Source: Hydrogenophaga pseudoflava (lineage in GTDB: Bacteria; Pseudomonadota; Gammaproteobacteria; Burkholderiales; Burkholderiaceae_C). Taken from it: DNA of 64,000 nucleotides. This document shows positions 35,369 through 44,727 of this stretch, in pieces (positions within the stretch are counted from its first letter, which is position 1; every line of letters starts with the position of its first letter). The position numbers and the translations under genes were made by a program. The notes under the pieces are model-generated. The model made no database searches. It worked only from the letters and a program-made list of their open reading frames with translations, and was not told where the DNA came from. Where the stretch lies: positions 32,761 to 96,760 of the forward strand of contig NZ_JAVHJP010000010.1 of NCBI RefSeq assembly GCF_031020795.1, written 5' to 3'.

Positions 35369-36646
35369 TCAGTTCGGTGCGGCGCGGCGCCAGGCCTGCT
35401 GGATCGCGTTGGCCGCGTCTGCCGGCGAGGTCCTGCCCGCAGCGATGTTCGAGGCCATGTCGTTGACCACGGCGCCGGCCAACGGGCCGAGGGCCTGGTC
35501 GAAGTTGACCTGCACCAGCTGAGACTGCTTCACGCTCTGCAGCGTCTGTTGCAGCAGCGGACGGCTGATGGCCTTCATGCTCTCGGTCACCGGCGGGATG
35601 TACAGGCCCTTCTCGGCGGCCACGCGCTGGTTGTCGGCCTCGGAGAAGAAGCGCAGGAAGTCCACCGTCTCCTTGGGCGAGTCCTTGGTGACGATCCAGC
35701 CGTTGAGGTTGCCCATCACATCGCCCGGGTTGCCCTTGCCACCCGCCACCGTCGGGAATGGCAGCCAGCCGATCTTGTCGTCCGGCAGGCCCTGCTTGTC
35801 GGCGGCGTTGTCCTTCATGACGTTGAGCACCACGTTGAGCGTGAGGATCATCGCCGCCTTGCCATCGCCGAACTGGCCGGAGGCCTGTGCGTTGTTGGCC
35901 GCCAGGAAACCGGGCTGGAAGGGCTTGAGGTCCACCAGCTGCTTGAAGAGCTCACCGCTGCGGACGAAGGGTTCGGAAGCAAATCCCTTGCCCTCGCCGC
36001 GCATGGCGGAGTCCAGCGCCGGCTTGCCGCCGGTGCGCATGGCCAGGTGCGACCAGTACAGCGACAGGGGCCACTTGTCGCCACCGCCCACCACAAGCGG
36101 CGTGATGCCGGCGGCCTGCAGCTTCTTGACACCGGCGAGCAGGTCGTCCCAGGTCTTGATGGCGTTGCCGTCCACCCCGGCCTTGGCGAACAGGTCCTTG
36201 TTGTAGAAGAAACCCACCACGGACATGCGCAGTGGCACGCCATAGAGCTTGCCGTCCACGTCGTAGGCCTGCACGGCCGCGGGCAGGAAGCGGTCCTTCC
36301 ACTGCGCGTTCATGGGTGCGCTCAGGTCTTGGAGCACGCCGGCCTTGACCTGCTCACGCAGCACGCCACCGCCCCAGCTGTAGAGAATGTTGGGCTTGTC
36401 GGGCGACTGCAGCAGCGTGGTCACCTTCTTCTTGAAGGACTCGTTCTCAAGCGACTGGATCTCCACCTTCACCCCCGGGCGAGAGGCTTCGAAGCGCCGC
36501 GCGACATCGTTGTAGAAGGCGTTGACCGCCGGGTTCTGGTCGATGTGCAGCAGACGCACGGTCACGCCCTGGGCGCTGGCCGCTGCGGCTGCCAAGGCGG
36601 CAACGGCACCCACCACCAGACGGGAGAAAGATTGGGAAATTCGCAT
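35369..36646 (-). CDS. Sugar ABC transporter substrate-binding protein
   Basis: The 425-residue protein has a signal peptide ending AAAASAQG and the extracellular type 1 sugar-binding fold: RRFEASRPGVKVEIQSLEN, then LYGVPLRMSVVGFFYNKDLFAKAG near residue 130. It matches CUT1 binding proteins for oligosaccharides or glycosides. AGGAG precedes the ATG. Its neighbours, porin upstream and permeases downstream, together with the GH3 glucosidase, suggest a beta-glucoside or cello-oligosaccharide ligand. Confidence 0.9.
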   Translation of the reverse strand: MRISQSFSRLVVGAVAALAAAAASAQGVTVRLLHIDQNPAVNAFYNDVARRFEASRPGVKVEIQSLENESFKKKVTTLLQSPDKPNILYSWGGGVLREQVKAGVLQDLSAPMNAQWKDRFLPAAVQAYDVDGKLYGVPLRMSVVGFFYNKDLFAKAGVDGNAIKTWDDLLAGVKKLQAAGITPLVVGGGDKWPLSLYWSHLAMRTGGKPALDSAMRGEGKGFASEPFVRSGELFKQLVDLKPFQPGFLAANNAQASGQFGDGKAAMILTLNVVLNVMKDNAADKQGLPDDKIGWLPFPTVAGGKGNPGDVMGNLNGWIVTKDSPKETVDFLRFFSEADNQRVAAEKGLYIPPVTESMKAISRPLLQQTLQSVKQSQLVQVNFDQALGPLAGAVVNDMASNIAAGRTSPADAANAIQQAWRRAAPN

Positions 36647-36670
36647 GGCGTGTCTCCTGTTGGTTGTGCT

Positions 36671-37666
36671 TCAGAACTTGACGCGGAAGCCGATGTCGAA
36701 CTGCGCCTTGCGCTGCGCTGGTGTCCAGCCATCGCCGCGGTTCAGGCCGACGTTGGAGTAGAAGCCCAACTGGCTGTCGGCCCAGTACTCGAGGCCGGCA
36801 CCGAAGCGGTTCTTCTTCTCGTCGGCCTGGTTGAGATAGCCGACCATGTAGGTGAACTTGCCAGCCGGAATGACCGCGCCGATGGAGCGTCGGGTGACAC
36901 TGGCAGTGCCCACGCCGCTGTCGCCGCGTTCCCACTGCGCCATCACCGTGGCCACACCAAAGTTGTAGCTGCCGTACAGGCCCCGGGTTTCCTGCTGCTT
37001 GATGCCGCGGTCGACGGCGGCAGCCACCGAGACCGCGCCCGCCTTGTACTGCAGACCCAGGGCGCGCGGCGTGGCTGGATCGTCGATGGTGGCGTTGTTG
37101 GTATTGCCCTCGCTGTCGCTGATGGAGACATGGCCCCTCAGGCCGCTCAGCTCGGGGGTCTTGTAGTAGAGGGTGTTGTTCTGGCGGACGCCGCTGTTGA
37201 TGCCACCGGTGTGCACGTTGGCCACCGTGGTGCCGCCCTTCCAGGGCTCGTAGCCGCCGTTGAACTCCTGCAGGGCGTTGAGCATGCGGCCCACGCGCAT
37301 CTCGCCCCAGCTGGCGCCGCGCAGTCCCAGCCAGGAGTGGCGGTAGAGCTGCACTTCGGTGGGTGCGGAGGCGTTGGCACCCGGTGCGTTCTCGCCCGTG
37401 TTGGGACGGAAGCGGTGCTCCAGGTAGGCAAACGCCTCCAGGTCGGGCGAGAAGTTCTTCTGGCCCCTGAACATCACACGGTTCAGCGGGGGGCCCGAGG
37501 ACGTCATCTTCCAGTCGCTGCCGTCGGGTGTGCCCACGCGCTGCAGACCGAGGTCCAGCCACACGCCCAGACTCACGCTGGTGGTCGGGTTGATTTCGTG
37601 GGTGATGTCGGCCTGCGCAAGCGTGGCGACACCGAGAGCTGCTGTCAGAACAATTGCTTTTTTCAC
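36671..37666 (-). CDS. Gram-negative general porin (Burkholderiales type)
   Basis: About 331 residues: signal peptide KKAIVLTAALGVATLAQA, then DITHEINPTTSVSLGVWLDLGL and a barrel of alternating strands ending AQFDIGFRVKF with the C-terminal Phe. Motifs such as SWLGLRGASWGEMRVGR are typical of the porin_4 family. I use the GTG at 37666, which gives a standard signal peptide and has GAGGGA about 9 nt upstream; an ATG at 37681 would add five residues. It is first in the sugar operon, and likely lets the glycoside through the outer membrane. Confidence 0.85.
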   Translation of the reverse strand: MKKAIVLTAALGVATLAQADITHEINPTTSVSLGVWLDLGLQRVGTPDGSDWKMTSSGPPLNRVMFRGQKNFSPDLEAFAYLEHRFRPNTGENAPGANASAPTEVQLYRHSWLGLRGASWGEMRVGRMLNALQEFNGGYEPWKGGTTVANVHTGGINSGVRQNNTLYYKTPELSGLRGHVSISDSEGNTNNATIDDPATPRALGLQYKAGAVSVAAAVDRGIKQQETRGLYGSYNFGVATVMAQWERGDSGVGTASVTRRSIGAVIPAGKFTYMVGYLNQADEKKNRFGAGLEYWADSQLGFYSNVGLNRGDGWTPAQRKAQFDIGFRVKF

Positions 37667-37762
37667 CGGGGAGTCCCTCATCGGTTCGGTTGTGGAGGGC
37701 GCCGAGTTCGTGGAGTCATGCATCGGCGCGGACCCAATTCTTCGGCGCCGGGTACCCCGTGC

Positions 37763-37782
37763 ATGTCCCCTTCGATTAGCAC
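37763..37782. promoter_or_regulatory. 20-bp motif before the porin-ABC operon
   Basis: Plus-strand ATGTCCCCTTCGATTAGCAC matches ATGTCCCTCTGCATTAGCAC at 40167-40186 at 16 of 20 positions: an identical ATGTCCC block and an identical ATTAGCAC block with the same spacing. It lies about 97 bp before the porin start; the other copy lies about 87 bp before the GH3 start, in the same orientation. I read it as an activator site for one of the LuxR-type regulators next door, or as a conserved promoter element. Confidence 0.6.
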
Positions 37783-37815
37783 GGGGAAGTGCCTATGCGC
37801 GACCTCGCGAACGCC

Positions 37816-40080
37816 TCAGGGGCCGCGGTCGAGCAGCGACTGAACGTCGCGTTCGTCGAGCGGAAAACCCGGGAACTGGGCCAGGCCCAGCAGCGGAACG
37901 GCCAGGATCGACTGCCGCCCCACGGGATCGGCCAGCAACTGCCCGGCACGCCCGCGCGCACCACCGCGTTGCTCGAACAGCGTCTGCAGCCGGGGGCCCA
38001 GCACCGGGTGGGCCACCCACTCTTCCATCGTGGACCAACCAGTGAGCGGACGCTCGACCGGCGTGCGCTCCAGCTCGATCACCTGCGCCAACCGGATGTC
38101 GCGCGACGACGCCCCCACGCGCACCTCGACCTCGCCCCCGTGATACCGCCAGCCCATGCCGGGCAACCGGTAACACAGGCGCTCTCGCGGGATACCGATC
38201 TCGATCTGCCTGGTCTGTCCCGGCTCCAGCGCCACCCTGGCAAAGCCGCGCAGTTCCTGGGGCGGGCACACCGCCAGACCCGAGCGGTCCTGCAGGTAGA
38301 CCTGCACCACCTCGCTGCCGCTGCGAGCGCCGGTGTTCGTGACCGACACCTGCACAGTGAGCGCCACCTCATCGCTTGCTGGATGGGCCCGCACGCTCAG
38401 GCCGGCATAGGCGAACCGGGTGTAGGACAGCCCGTGGCCGAACGGAAAGTCCACCGCCATGTCCCGGGCGTCGTAATGGCGGTAGCCGACGTACAGGCCC
38501 TCGCCGTAGCGCACATGACCGTTCTCACCGGGGTAGTCCAGGTAGGCCGGCGTGTCCTGCAGGCGGCAGGGGATGGTCTCGGCCAGTCGCCCGGAAGGAT
38601 TGACATCGCCCAGCAGCACATCGGCCACCGCCTCACCGTGTGCCTGGCCCGTGAGCCAGAACTCGACGATGGCGTCCGCGTGGTGGCGCCATGGTGCCGT
38701 CGTCACCACGGCGCCATTGCTCAGGGCGACGACGAGCTTCGGCGCCACACCGGCCAGCGTCTCGATCAGATGAACCTGGTTGTGCGGCAGGTCGATGTGT
38801 CGGCGGTCGCGGCCTTCCGCTTCGGCGGTATCGGGCAACCCAAGGAAGAGCAGCACCGTACCCGCCCGGCTTGCGAGCTGGAGAGCCTCGGCCACCAGCT
38901 CGGGCTGCGGCCCGTCCGCATCCAGGCGGTAGCCAGCGGCAAAGGCCACTTCGGTCGATGCGCCCAGTCGCTCGCGCAGCGAATCCAGCGCATGAACCAA
39001 GCGGTGCGGATTGACGCGCGAACTGCCGGCGCCCTGGTAGCGCGGTGAGCGAGCGAGCTCGCCGATCACAGCCAGCGTAGCCAGTCCATCGGGGCGCAGC
39101 GGCAGGGCGTCGCGCTCGTTCTTGAGCAGCACCGCCGAGGTTGCCGCCGCCTCCCGGGCCAGGGCATGCTGCGCGGCCATGTCCACCTCGTCGGCGCTGC
39201 CAAAGGCCACCCGCCCGGCCAGGCGGCGCAGGCGCTGGACCACGTCGTCCAGGCGGTCTTCAGGAATCGCTCCCCGCAGGGCCGCCTGGTGGACCGTGTC
39301 GTCCTCGGGCACCCCGGGCATGCGCAGGTCCAGCCCTGCCCGCACGGCGGCAACCGGGTCGTAGACCGCACCCCAGTCGGACACCACCACACCGTCGTAA
39401 CCCCATTCGCCCTTGAGCACGTCGCTGAGCAGCCAGTGGCTCTCATCGGTGTAGACGCCGTTGAGGCGGTTGTAGGAGGTCATCACCATCCAGGGCGAGG
39501 CCTGCTTCACCACGGTCTGAAAACCGCGCAGGTAGATCTCCCACAAGGGGCGCTCGTCCACATCGGCGCTGATGCGGTGCCGGTCATGCTCCTGGTTGTT
39601 GGCAGCGAAGTGCTTCACGCAGGCGCCGACGCCCTGGCTCTGGATGCCCCGCACCTGCGCTGCGGCGCAGAGCCCGCTGAGCAGGGGGTCTTCGGAGAAG
39701 TACTCGAAGTTGCGCCCGCACAGGGGCGTTCGCTTGATGTTCAGGCCCGGCCCGAGGATCACCTGCACGCCCCGTGCCCGTGCCTCGCGCGCCAGCGCCG
39801 CACCCACCCGCTCGATCAGTGCGAGGTCCCAGGAAGAAGCCAGCGTGACGGCCGGCGGAAAGCAGGTCGCCACAATGCTGGCGCCAATGCCCAGGTGATC
39901 GGGGTTGCTGTCGTCCTGCAGGCGCAGGCCGTGAGGGCCGTCGGACAGCCGAATGGCGGGCAAGCCGATGGCTGGCGCCGCCTGTGTGAGCCAGTAGTTG
40001 GCCCCGGTGGTCAGCGCCGCCTTCTGGCGAAGAGAAAGGCCGCTGTTGGCGGCGCCTGAGGGTTCCGATCCTGAATCCAT
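37816..40080 (-). CDS. GH3-family beta-glucosidase
   Basis: The 754-residue glycosidase has the GH3 barrel with LSDGPHGLR, GPGLNIKRTPLCGRNFEYFS, KHFAANNQEHDRH and the nucleophile Asp in VVSDWGAVYD near residue 230; then the alpha/beta sandwich and a C-terminal fibronectin III-like domain (VSVTNTGARSGSEVVQVYLQ near residue 590). No signal peptide is visible, so it should act in the cytoplasm on glycosides brought in by the adjacent ABC importer. AGGAG precedes the ATG. It ends 150 bp before the porin start and has its own motif-bearing promoter. Confidence 0.9.
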   Translation of the reverse strand: MDSGSEPSGAANSGLSLRQKAALTTGANYWLTQAAPAIGLPAIRLSDGPHGLRLQDDSNPDHLGIGASIVATCFPPAVTLASSWDLALIERVGAALAREARARGVQVILGPGLNIKRTPLCGRNFEYFSEDPLLSGLCAAAQVRGIQSQGVGACVKHFAANNQEHDRHRISADVDERPLWEIYLRGFQTVVKQASPWMVMTSYNRLNGVYTDESHWLLSDVLKGEWGYDGVVVSDWGAVYDPVAAVRAGLDLRMPGVPEDDTVHQAALRGAIPEDRLDDVVQRLRRLAGRVAFGSADEVDMAAQHALAREAAATSAVLLKNERDALPLRPDGLATLAVIGELARSPRYQGAGSSRVNPHRLVHALDSLRERLGASTEVAFAAGYRLDADGPQPELVAEALQLASRAGTVLLFLGLPDTAEAEGRDRRHIDLPHNQVHLIETLAGVAPKLVVALSNGAVVTTAPWRHHADAIVEFWLTGQAHGEAVADVLLGDVNPSGRLAETIPCRLQDTPAYLDYPGENGHVRYGEGLYVGYRHYDARDMAVDFPFGHGLSYTRFAYAGLSVRAHPASDEVALTVQVSVTNTGARSGSEVVQVYLQDRSGLAVCPPQELRGFARVALEPGQTRQIEIGIPRERLCYRLPGMGWRYHGGEVEVRVGASSRDIRLAQVIELERTPVERPLTGWSTMEEWVAHPVLGPRLQTLFEQRGGARGRAGQLLADPVGRQSILAVPLLGLAQFPGFPLDERDVQSLLDRGP

Positions 40081-40166
40081 TCGGACTCCTGCTCAAGGTG
40101 TGTTGAAGGGGCCATGGGCGGCGCCCATGGGGGCCGAGGCACTGTAGGCGCCACCCGCAAGAGAGG

Positions 40167-40186
40167 ATGTCCCTCTGCATTAGCAC
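40167..40186. promoter_or_regulatory. 20-bp motif before the GH3 gene
   Basis: ATGTCCCTCTGCATTAGCAC, the partner of the motif at 37763-37782. It sits between the GH3 start (40080) and the end of the LuxR gene (40218), so it can serve only the leftward GH3 transcript. Confidence 0.6.
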
Positions 40187-40217
40187 AGCGGGCGGCAAAG
40201 ACCGGCGTCCGGGGCGC

Positions 40218-40964
40218 TCAGTCGGCGAGCCAGGAGAGTTCGATGCAGCTGCGGATGCCCAGCTTGGCGTAGGCACGGCGGCGCAGCGTGAGCACCGTCG
40301 CCGGCGAGATGCCCAGATCGGCCGCGATGCCGTCGTTGGTGATGCCGCAGGCGATGCGCGCGGCCACCTGCTGCTCGCGCCCGGACAGCCGGGTGGCCCG
40401 CGCCTGCAACAGCGCTTCGGCCCGAAGCACGCGTTCGGTCACTGTCGCTGAAGGCCGCATGTAGGGATGCTGGCAGATCACCTGCCGCAGCAACATGGCC
40501 GCTTTGGCCCAGCGCCGAAGTTCGTCGTCTGGAAAGCCCCCCAGGCCCGGCGCACGCGACGCATGGATGGCGTACACCGCCGAGACCTCGCCGGCCACCA
40601 GCAGGCAGGCCTCGTCCCCGTCGTGGGCAATGGCCACACGGCAGTCGGCCGCGCCGCGGCCGTGAAGCCATTGCACCAGAGGGCGGTCGATCACGGACCA
40701 CCGCGACCCCTCGCATCCCAGAGGCCAGCCCCTGGTACCGCCGGGGGCCACGTCTTCCGCCACGCCCACGCGGTCGATCAGCCGGGAGATGCCCGGGCGG
40801 TGCTCCATGATGGCCAGCCGGCGCAACACGGCCCGCCCGGACAACCAGTCGAACAGACCGACGGCCAACTGGCGCCGGCGCAGCGTGGCCAGCAGGCGCA
40901 GTGTGGGGGCTGTCGGCACCTCGATGTCCAGGGGCACGGTGCCCAGTTGCCAGGAACTTGTCAT
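40218..40964 (-). CDS. LuxR-type (HTH) regulator, first of a tandem pair
   Basis: The 248-residue protein ends in a LuxR-type helix-turn-helix (LSGREQQVAARIACGITNDG, AADLGISPATVLTLRRRAYAKLG). The N-terminal two thirds has no receiver or known sensor motif that I recognise. Its DNA-binding end closely resembles that of the gene just upstream (RRRAYAKLGI vs RKRAYAKLGI), so the two are paralogues. GAGGTG precedes the ATG, 9 bp after the other gene's stop. Control of the glycoside genes via the 20-bp motif is inference. Confidence 0.82.
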   Translation of the reverse strand: MTSSWQLGTVPLDIEVPTAPTLRLLATLRRRQLAVGLFDWLSGRAVLRRLAIMEHRPGISRLIDRVGVAEDVAPGGTRGWPLGCEGSRWSVIDRPLVQWLHGRGAADCRVAIAHDGDEACLLVAGEVSAVYAIHASRAPGLGGFPDDELRRWAKAAMLLRQVICQHPYMRPSATVTERVLRAEALLQARATRLSGREQQVAARIACGITNDGIAADLGISPATVLTLRRRAYAKLGIRSCIELSWLAD

Positions 40965-40973
40965 CGCGGCACC

Positions 40974-41918
40974 TCAGGCCGCCAGGTGGCGCAGGTCCAT
41001 GCGGTCGTGGATGCCCAGCTTGGCGTAGGCCCGCTTGCGCAGCGTGGTGACGGTCGACGCGGCGATGCCCAGCTCGGCCGCGATCAATGCTGCGCTCTGA
41101 CCGTCGGCAATGCGCGCGCAGATCTGGCGTTCGCGCCCGGACAGCGACGCGGCGCGCACGCTCAGGCGCACCTCGGCCGAATCCACGCGCTGCCCGGCAC
41201 CCGGCTCGGTGGGGCTGACGATGCGGTGCGCCTCGCGCACCAGCAGCCCGCAGGGTTGAATCGCCTGGAGCGCTTCTGCCCCCAGGCCATCACCCGGTGT
41301 GGAGGGAAACAGATGCATGGCCCAGGCGGTGTTCGGCGCGAGTGTGTACAGCACGCTGATCCGCTCGCACAGGCCACTGCCGTCGGCGAAGTGGCCCAGC
41401 CAGCGGGCCGGCGGCTCGACGGCGCTGCGAAGACCGAACATGGCGTCGTCACACAGGCCCCGGGCCAGCGCCACCAGGTGGCCATGCGCGGGATCGATGA
41501 GGGAATCGGCCACCCCCTGAGCGATCTCGCCCGCCGACAGGCGACCGAATGCGGGGGCAACCACCTGCCGGACCTTCAGCACACCGCCGTGCAGCACGTA
41601 CTCAATGGCCAAGGCCGGGCCGGCACCGACGGTGGTACACAGCAGGCCCAACATGCGCTCGACGGCCTGATGCTCTTCCGTGGCGGCCAGCAGTTCGAGC
41701 ACACGGCCCAGGGGCAGCGCATGCACCGAGGCCAACTGGGCCGGGGTCCAGCGCGCCGACTCGGTCGCCGGCGCCAGGCAGCGATGGACGGTGGCCTCGC
41801 TCACAGCAAGCTCCCGGCGCATGGCAACAGAGTACCGAGCGGTGGCGATGGACGTTTGTCGGGACTGGGCATGGTCGGCTCCGTGAGAGGTGCGACAGTC
41901 TCGGCGGGGCAACGTCAT
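40974..41918 (-). CDS. LuxR-type (HTH) regulator, second of a tandem pair
   Basis: Up to 314 residues with a C-terminal LuxR-type helix-turn-helix (LSGRERQICARIADGQSAAL, AELGIAASTVTTLRKRAYAKLG). The N-terminal region shows EHQAVERMLGLLCTTV and other helical segments but no recognised sensor domain. No clear ribosome site supports the ATG at 41918; an ATG at 41822 would give 282 residues starting RRELAVSEATVHR, and is as likely. It lies upstream of and probably co-transcribed with its paralogue. The 142 bp to the AraC gene on its other side are AT-richer than the surroundings but hold no evident motif. Confidence 0.8.
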   Translation of the reverse strand: MTLPRRDCRTSHGADHAQSRQTSIATARYSVAMRRELAVSEATVHRCLAPATESARWTPAQLASVHALPLGRVLELLAATEEHQAVERMLGLLCTTVGAGPALAIEYVLHGGVLKVRQVVAPAFGRLSAGEIAQGVADSLIDPAHGHLVALARGLCDDAMFGLRSAVEPPARWLGHFADGSGLCERISVLYTLAPNTAWAMHLFPSTPGDGLGAEALQAIQPCGLLVREAHRIVSPTEPGAGQRVDSAEVRLSVRAASLSGRERQICARIADGQSAALIAAELGIAASTVTTLRKRAYAKLGIHDRMDLRHLAA

Positions 41919-42060
41919 CTGACAATAGGATGAAGCGACTAAGTCATATCCATAAACCTAATATTGAAATCTGCCCGATCGCGGGGTTTCCGCAGGCACG
42001 GCAAGGCGCGTCGGAGCTGCGGCCGATGGCCGCCTTGCGTGAGAAAAGAAAGGTTGGCCC

Positions 42061-43086
42061 TCAGGCCAAGGTCTGGACCGACAGGGCCTGCTGCCGCCAC
42101 TCGCGCGGCGTGAGGCCGTACTGCTCCTTGAACGAGCGGCTGAAGTGGGCGGCTTCGTTGAAGCCCCAGGAAAACGCGATGTCGCTGACGCTGCGGCTGG
42201 CCAGGCGCGGGTCGACCAGGTCGCGGTGGCAGGCCTCCAGCCGCCACTGCCAGATCAGCCGCGAGAGGGGCAAGGGCTCGCCCCGGAACAGGCGCGCCAA
42301 GTGATCGGGTGAAAGCCCGGCGGCCTGGGCCACGCTGGCCACGGACAGCCCGGGGTCGCGCAGCCGCTCCTTGACATAGGCCTTGATGCGAGCAAGGTGG
42401 TAGGCGTGCAGGCTCGAAGGACGGCGCGAGTTGGCCTGTGGCAGGCTGCGCAGGCCCGCCGCGATCATCTGGGTGATGGCATCGGACACGCCTTGCGCGG
42501 ACGACGGGTGAAGGCGGTCGGCCTGGTTGCGCAGGGTGTTCACCATCGAGAGCAGAAGGTTGCCGGCTGCGCCGTCGCCCGACACCGTGGTGGCGGTGAG
42601 TTCTTCCAGGCCCGTCACATGCTGCTCCAGGTGCGCGCGCGGCAGCCGCAACACCATGACATGGTGCTCCTCATCGTCGAACATCAGCTCGTACGGCCGG
42701 GTGCAGTCGTAGAGCACGAAGTCGCCCTGGTTGACCACGGCGATCCGCCCGTCCTGACACACCACACTCTTGCCCACCTGCTGCAGCTGGACCAGGCAGT
42801 AGTCCTCGCCCGAACGCGACACATGAAGCGGCGTGCGACGCACCCGTGGCACGTTGGCGCGCAGCTCGGTCAGGTCCAGCCCGCCGATCCGGGAGAACTC
42901 GATCTCGCCGAACAGCGCCCTTTCCTGGGGCTGGTCGCACTCCAGCTGCACATAGATGGAGCAGATCATGTCCAGCCAGTACTCGAACCGCTGGTTCTCC
43001 GGCACCTCTCCGGTGGCCATGCGATTGCGCAGCGCGCAGGCAGGTCCTGTCGGATGGCTTGGTGTGGATGGAGGCTGGTGTTCCAT
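42061..43086 (-). CDS. AraC-family regulator (AraC-binding-like N-terminal domain)
   Basis: The 341-residue protein has an N-terminal beta-rich sensing domain like that of the NitR/FeaR group (SRSGEDYCLVQLQQVGKSVV; GDFVLYDCTRPYELMFDDE) and a C-terminal double helix-turn-helix (SVASVAQAAGLSPDHLARLF; SVSDIAFSWGFNEAAHFSRSFKEQYGLTP). In rhodococci and pseudomonads AraC-type regulators of this sort control aldoxime/nitrile genes. It stands divergent to the importer-nitrilase-aldoxime dehydratase operon, which it likely activates. AAAGGA precedes the ATG. Confidence 0.85.
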   Translation of the reverse strand: MEHQPPSTPSHPTGPACALRNRMATGEVPENQRFEYWLDMICSIYVQLECDQPQERALFGEIEFSRIGGLDLTELRANVPRVRRTPLHVSRSGEDYCLVQLQQVGKSVVCQDGRIAVVNQGDFVLYDCTRPYELMFDDEEHHVMVLRLPRAHLEQHVTGLEELTATTVSGDGAAGNLLLSMVNTLRNQADRLHPSSAQGVSDAITQMIAAGLRSLPQANSRRPSSLHAYHLARIKAYVKERLRDPGLSVASVAQAAGLSPDHLARLFRGEPLPLSRLIWQWRLEACHRDLVDPRLASRSVSDIAFSWGFNEAAHFSRSFKEQYGLTPREWRQQALSVQTLA

Positions 43087-43391
43087 GGTGTGTTCCTTTG
43101 CGTGCAGACCTGGCTAGCAAGACCCGCACCCAGCAGTCACGTTACGCCTTCGGCCCACCGAGAAGCATCGGGTTCAACCCTCACCAGGGCCGCCAGACTC
43201 TGATCCACCACAAGCACGGCAGCACCCAGACAAGAGCCAGGACGGATCCGGACAAGTGGCATCCGCAGGTGCCGCGACACAGGCTGGCCGGTCGGAATGA
43301 ACCAAGCGCTGCGCAGCGCACGTGCAAGCCCGAAGCACCGGTCGTCCCTACGCTAAGGCCTCGTTTCAACCCACCCCCAACGAGGCCCCAC
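43087..43391. promoter_or_regulatory. Divergent promoter region of the nitrile operon
   Basis: This 305-bp stretch between the AraC gene and the binding-protein gene has no credible coding sequence. It contains a perfect 14-bp palindrome GCGCTGCGCAGCGC at 43306-43319 and a small dyad GGGTTCAACCC nearer the AraC side. Whether either is an AraC site is unknown; AraC-type operators are usually direct repeats, and I see no convincing pair. Confidence 0.4.
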
Positions 43392-44678
43392 ATGCAAGAC
43401 GAGCAGCCTTCCTCCGCCGGTCACAGCTCCCGCCGTCAGTTCCTGGTTCAAGGCACCGCGCTCGCGGCTGCCACCGTCGCCGCGCCCCACGCGTTCGCAG
43501 CCGATGACGTGATCAAGATCGGCTACCTGACGCACCGCACCGGTCCGTTCGCACCGTTCGCCGAAGCCGACAGCTTCATCCTGGACAACGCGGCCAAGGC
43601 CTTGTCCGGTGGTCTGAGCATCGGGGGCAAGAGGTACCGCGTCGAATTCATCGCCAAGGACGACCAGAGCAACCCAGACCGCCAGTCCAACCTGGCCGCC
43701 GAGCTGATCAACAAGGACGGGGTGGACCTCATGCTGGGTCAGGCCACCATCGGCCCCGGCATTGCGCAGCAGTGCGAGATCAACGGCGTGCCCTGCATCA
43801 CCACCATGAGCCCTTGGCAAGCCTGGATGTTCCCCATGAAGGGCGACCCGGCCAAAGGCTTCAAGAACGTCTTCCACTTCTTCTGGGGCATCGACGACAT
43901 CGCCAACGTGTACCTGGACATCTGGAAGGACCTGAAGCTGCCCAAGGTGATCGGCTCGGCTTTCGAAAACACGCTGCCGGGCAACGCCATGGGCGACCTG
44001 AAGATGGGCATGCCCGCCATGTTCGCCAAGGCCGGCTACAAGATCGTGGACATCGGCAAGTTCGCACCTGGTAGCAACGACTTCTCGGCACAGATCCAGG
44101 CGTTCAAGAAAGAAGGCGCCGAGATCGTCACCGGCCTGTTCGCTCCGCCCGAGTGGGCCAGCTTCGTCAAGCAGAGCGCGCAGATGGGCTACAAGCCCAA
44201 GGTGATGACCATTGCCAAGGCCCTGCTCTTCCCGGGCGGCGTGCAGGCGCTGGGCAAGAGCGCCCACGGCATGTCCACCGAGATCTGGTGGTCGCCGGCC
44301 TACCCGTTCAAGAGCAGCCTGACCGGCCAGACCGCGCGCCAGCTGGCCGACGCCTACACGGCCGCCACCCAGAAGGAATGGACCCAGCCGATCGGCGTGA
44401 TGCACGCCCTGGTCGAGGCTGGCATCGCGGCGCTCAAGGCCAGCGGCGACCCGAAAAACCCGCAGAAGGTGGCCGATGCCATCCGCAACATGAAGCAGGA
44501 CACGGTGATCGGCCGCCTGGACTTTTCCGACAGCGGCATCAGGAACGTGTCGAAGATGCGCGTCGTCGGTGGGCAGTGGATCGTCGATGAAAAGGGCAAG
44601 CTCGACATCGTCGTCACGCACAACGGCACCGCCCCGGAGATTCCGGTGCAGCGCAAGTTCGTGCTGCTGGGGGCTTGA
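43392..44678 (+). CDS. Amide/urea-type Liv-family solute-binding protein
   Basis: The 428-residue protein has a twin-arginine-like signal (SSRRQFLVQGTALAAATVAA) and the type 1 binding fold: IKIGYLTHRTGPFAPFAEAD, LAAELINKDGVDLMLGQATI and later VVDIGKFAPGSNDFSAQIQA-like segments. A ligand among amides, nitriles or amino acids is usual for the family. It heads a rightward run of LivG, LivF, LivH, LivM, an outer-membrane channel, nitrilase and aldoxime dehydratase, so the ligand is probably an aldoxime, nitrile or precursor. ACGAGG precedes the ATG. Confidence 0.85.
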   Translation: MQDEQPSSAGHSSRRQFLVQGTALAAATVAAPHAFAADDVIKIGYLTHRTGPFAPFAEADSFILDNAAKALSGGLSIGGKRYRVEFIAKDDQSNPDRQSNLAAELINKDGVDLMLGQATIGPGIAQQCEINGVPCITTMSPWQAWMFPMKGDPAKGFKNVFHFFWGIDDIANVYLDIWKDLKLPKVIGSAFENTLPGNAMGDLKMGMPAMFAKAGYKIVDIGKFAPGSNDFSAQIQAFKKEGAEIVTGLFAPPEWASFVKQSAQMGYKPKVMTIAKALLFPGGVQALGKSAHGMSTEIWWSPAYPFKSSLTGQTARQLADAYTAATQKEWTQPIGVMHALVEAGIAALKASGDPKNPQKVADAIRNMKQDTVIGRLDFSDSGIRNVSKMRVVGGQWIVDEKGKLDIVVTHNGTAPEIPVQRKFVLLGA

Positions 44679-44727
44679 AGGCCATGCAGCGCGCGGCGTA
44701 CGGGAACGGTCCCGTTTCGGAGGCCAC

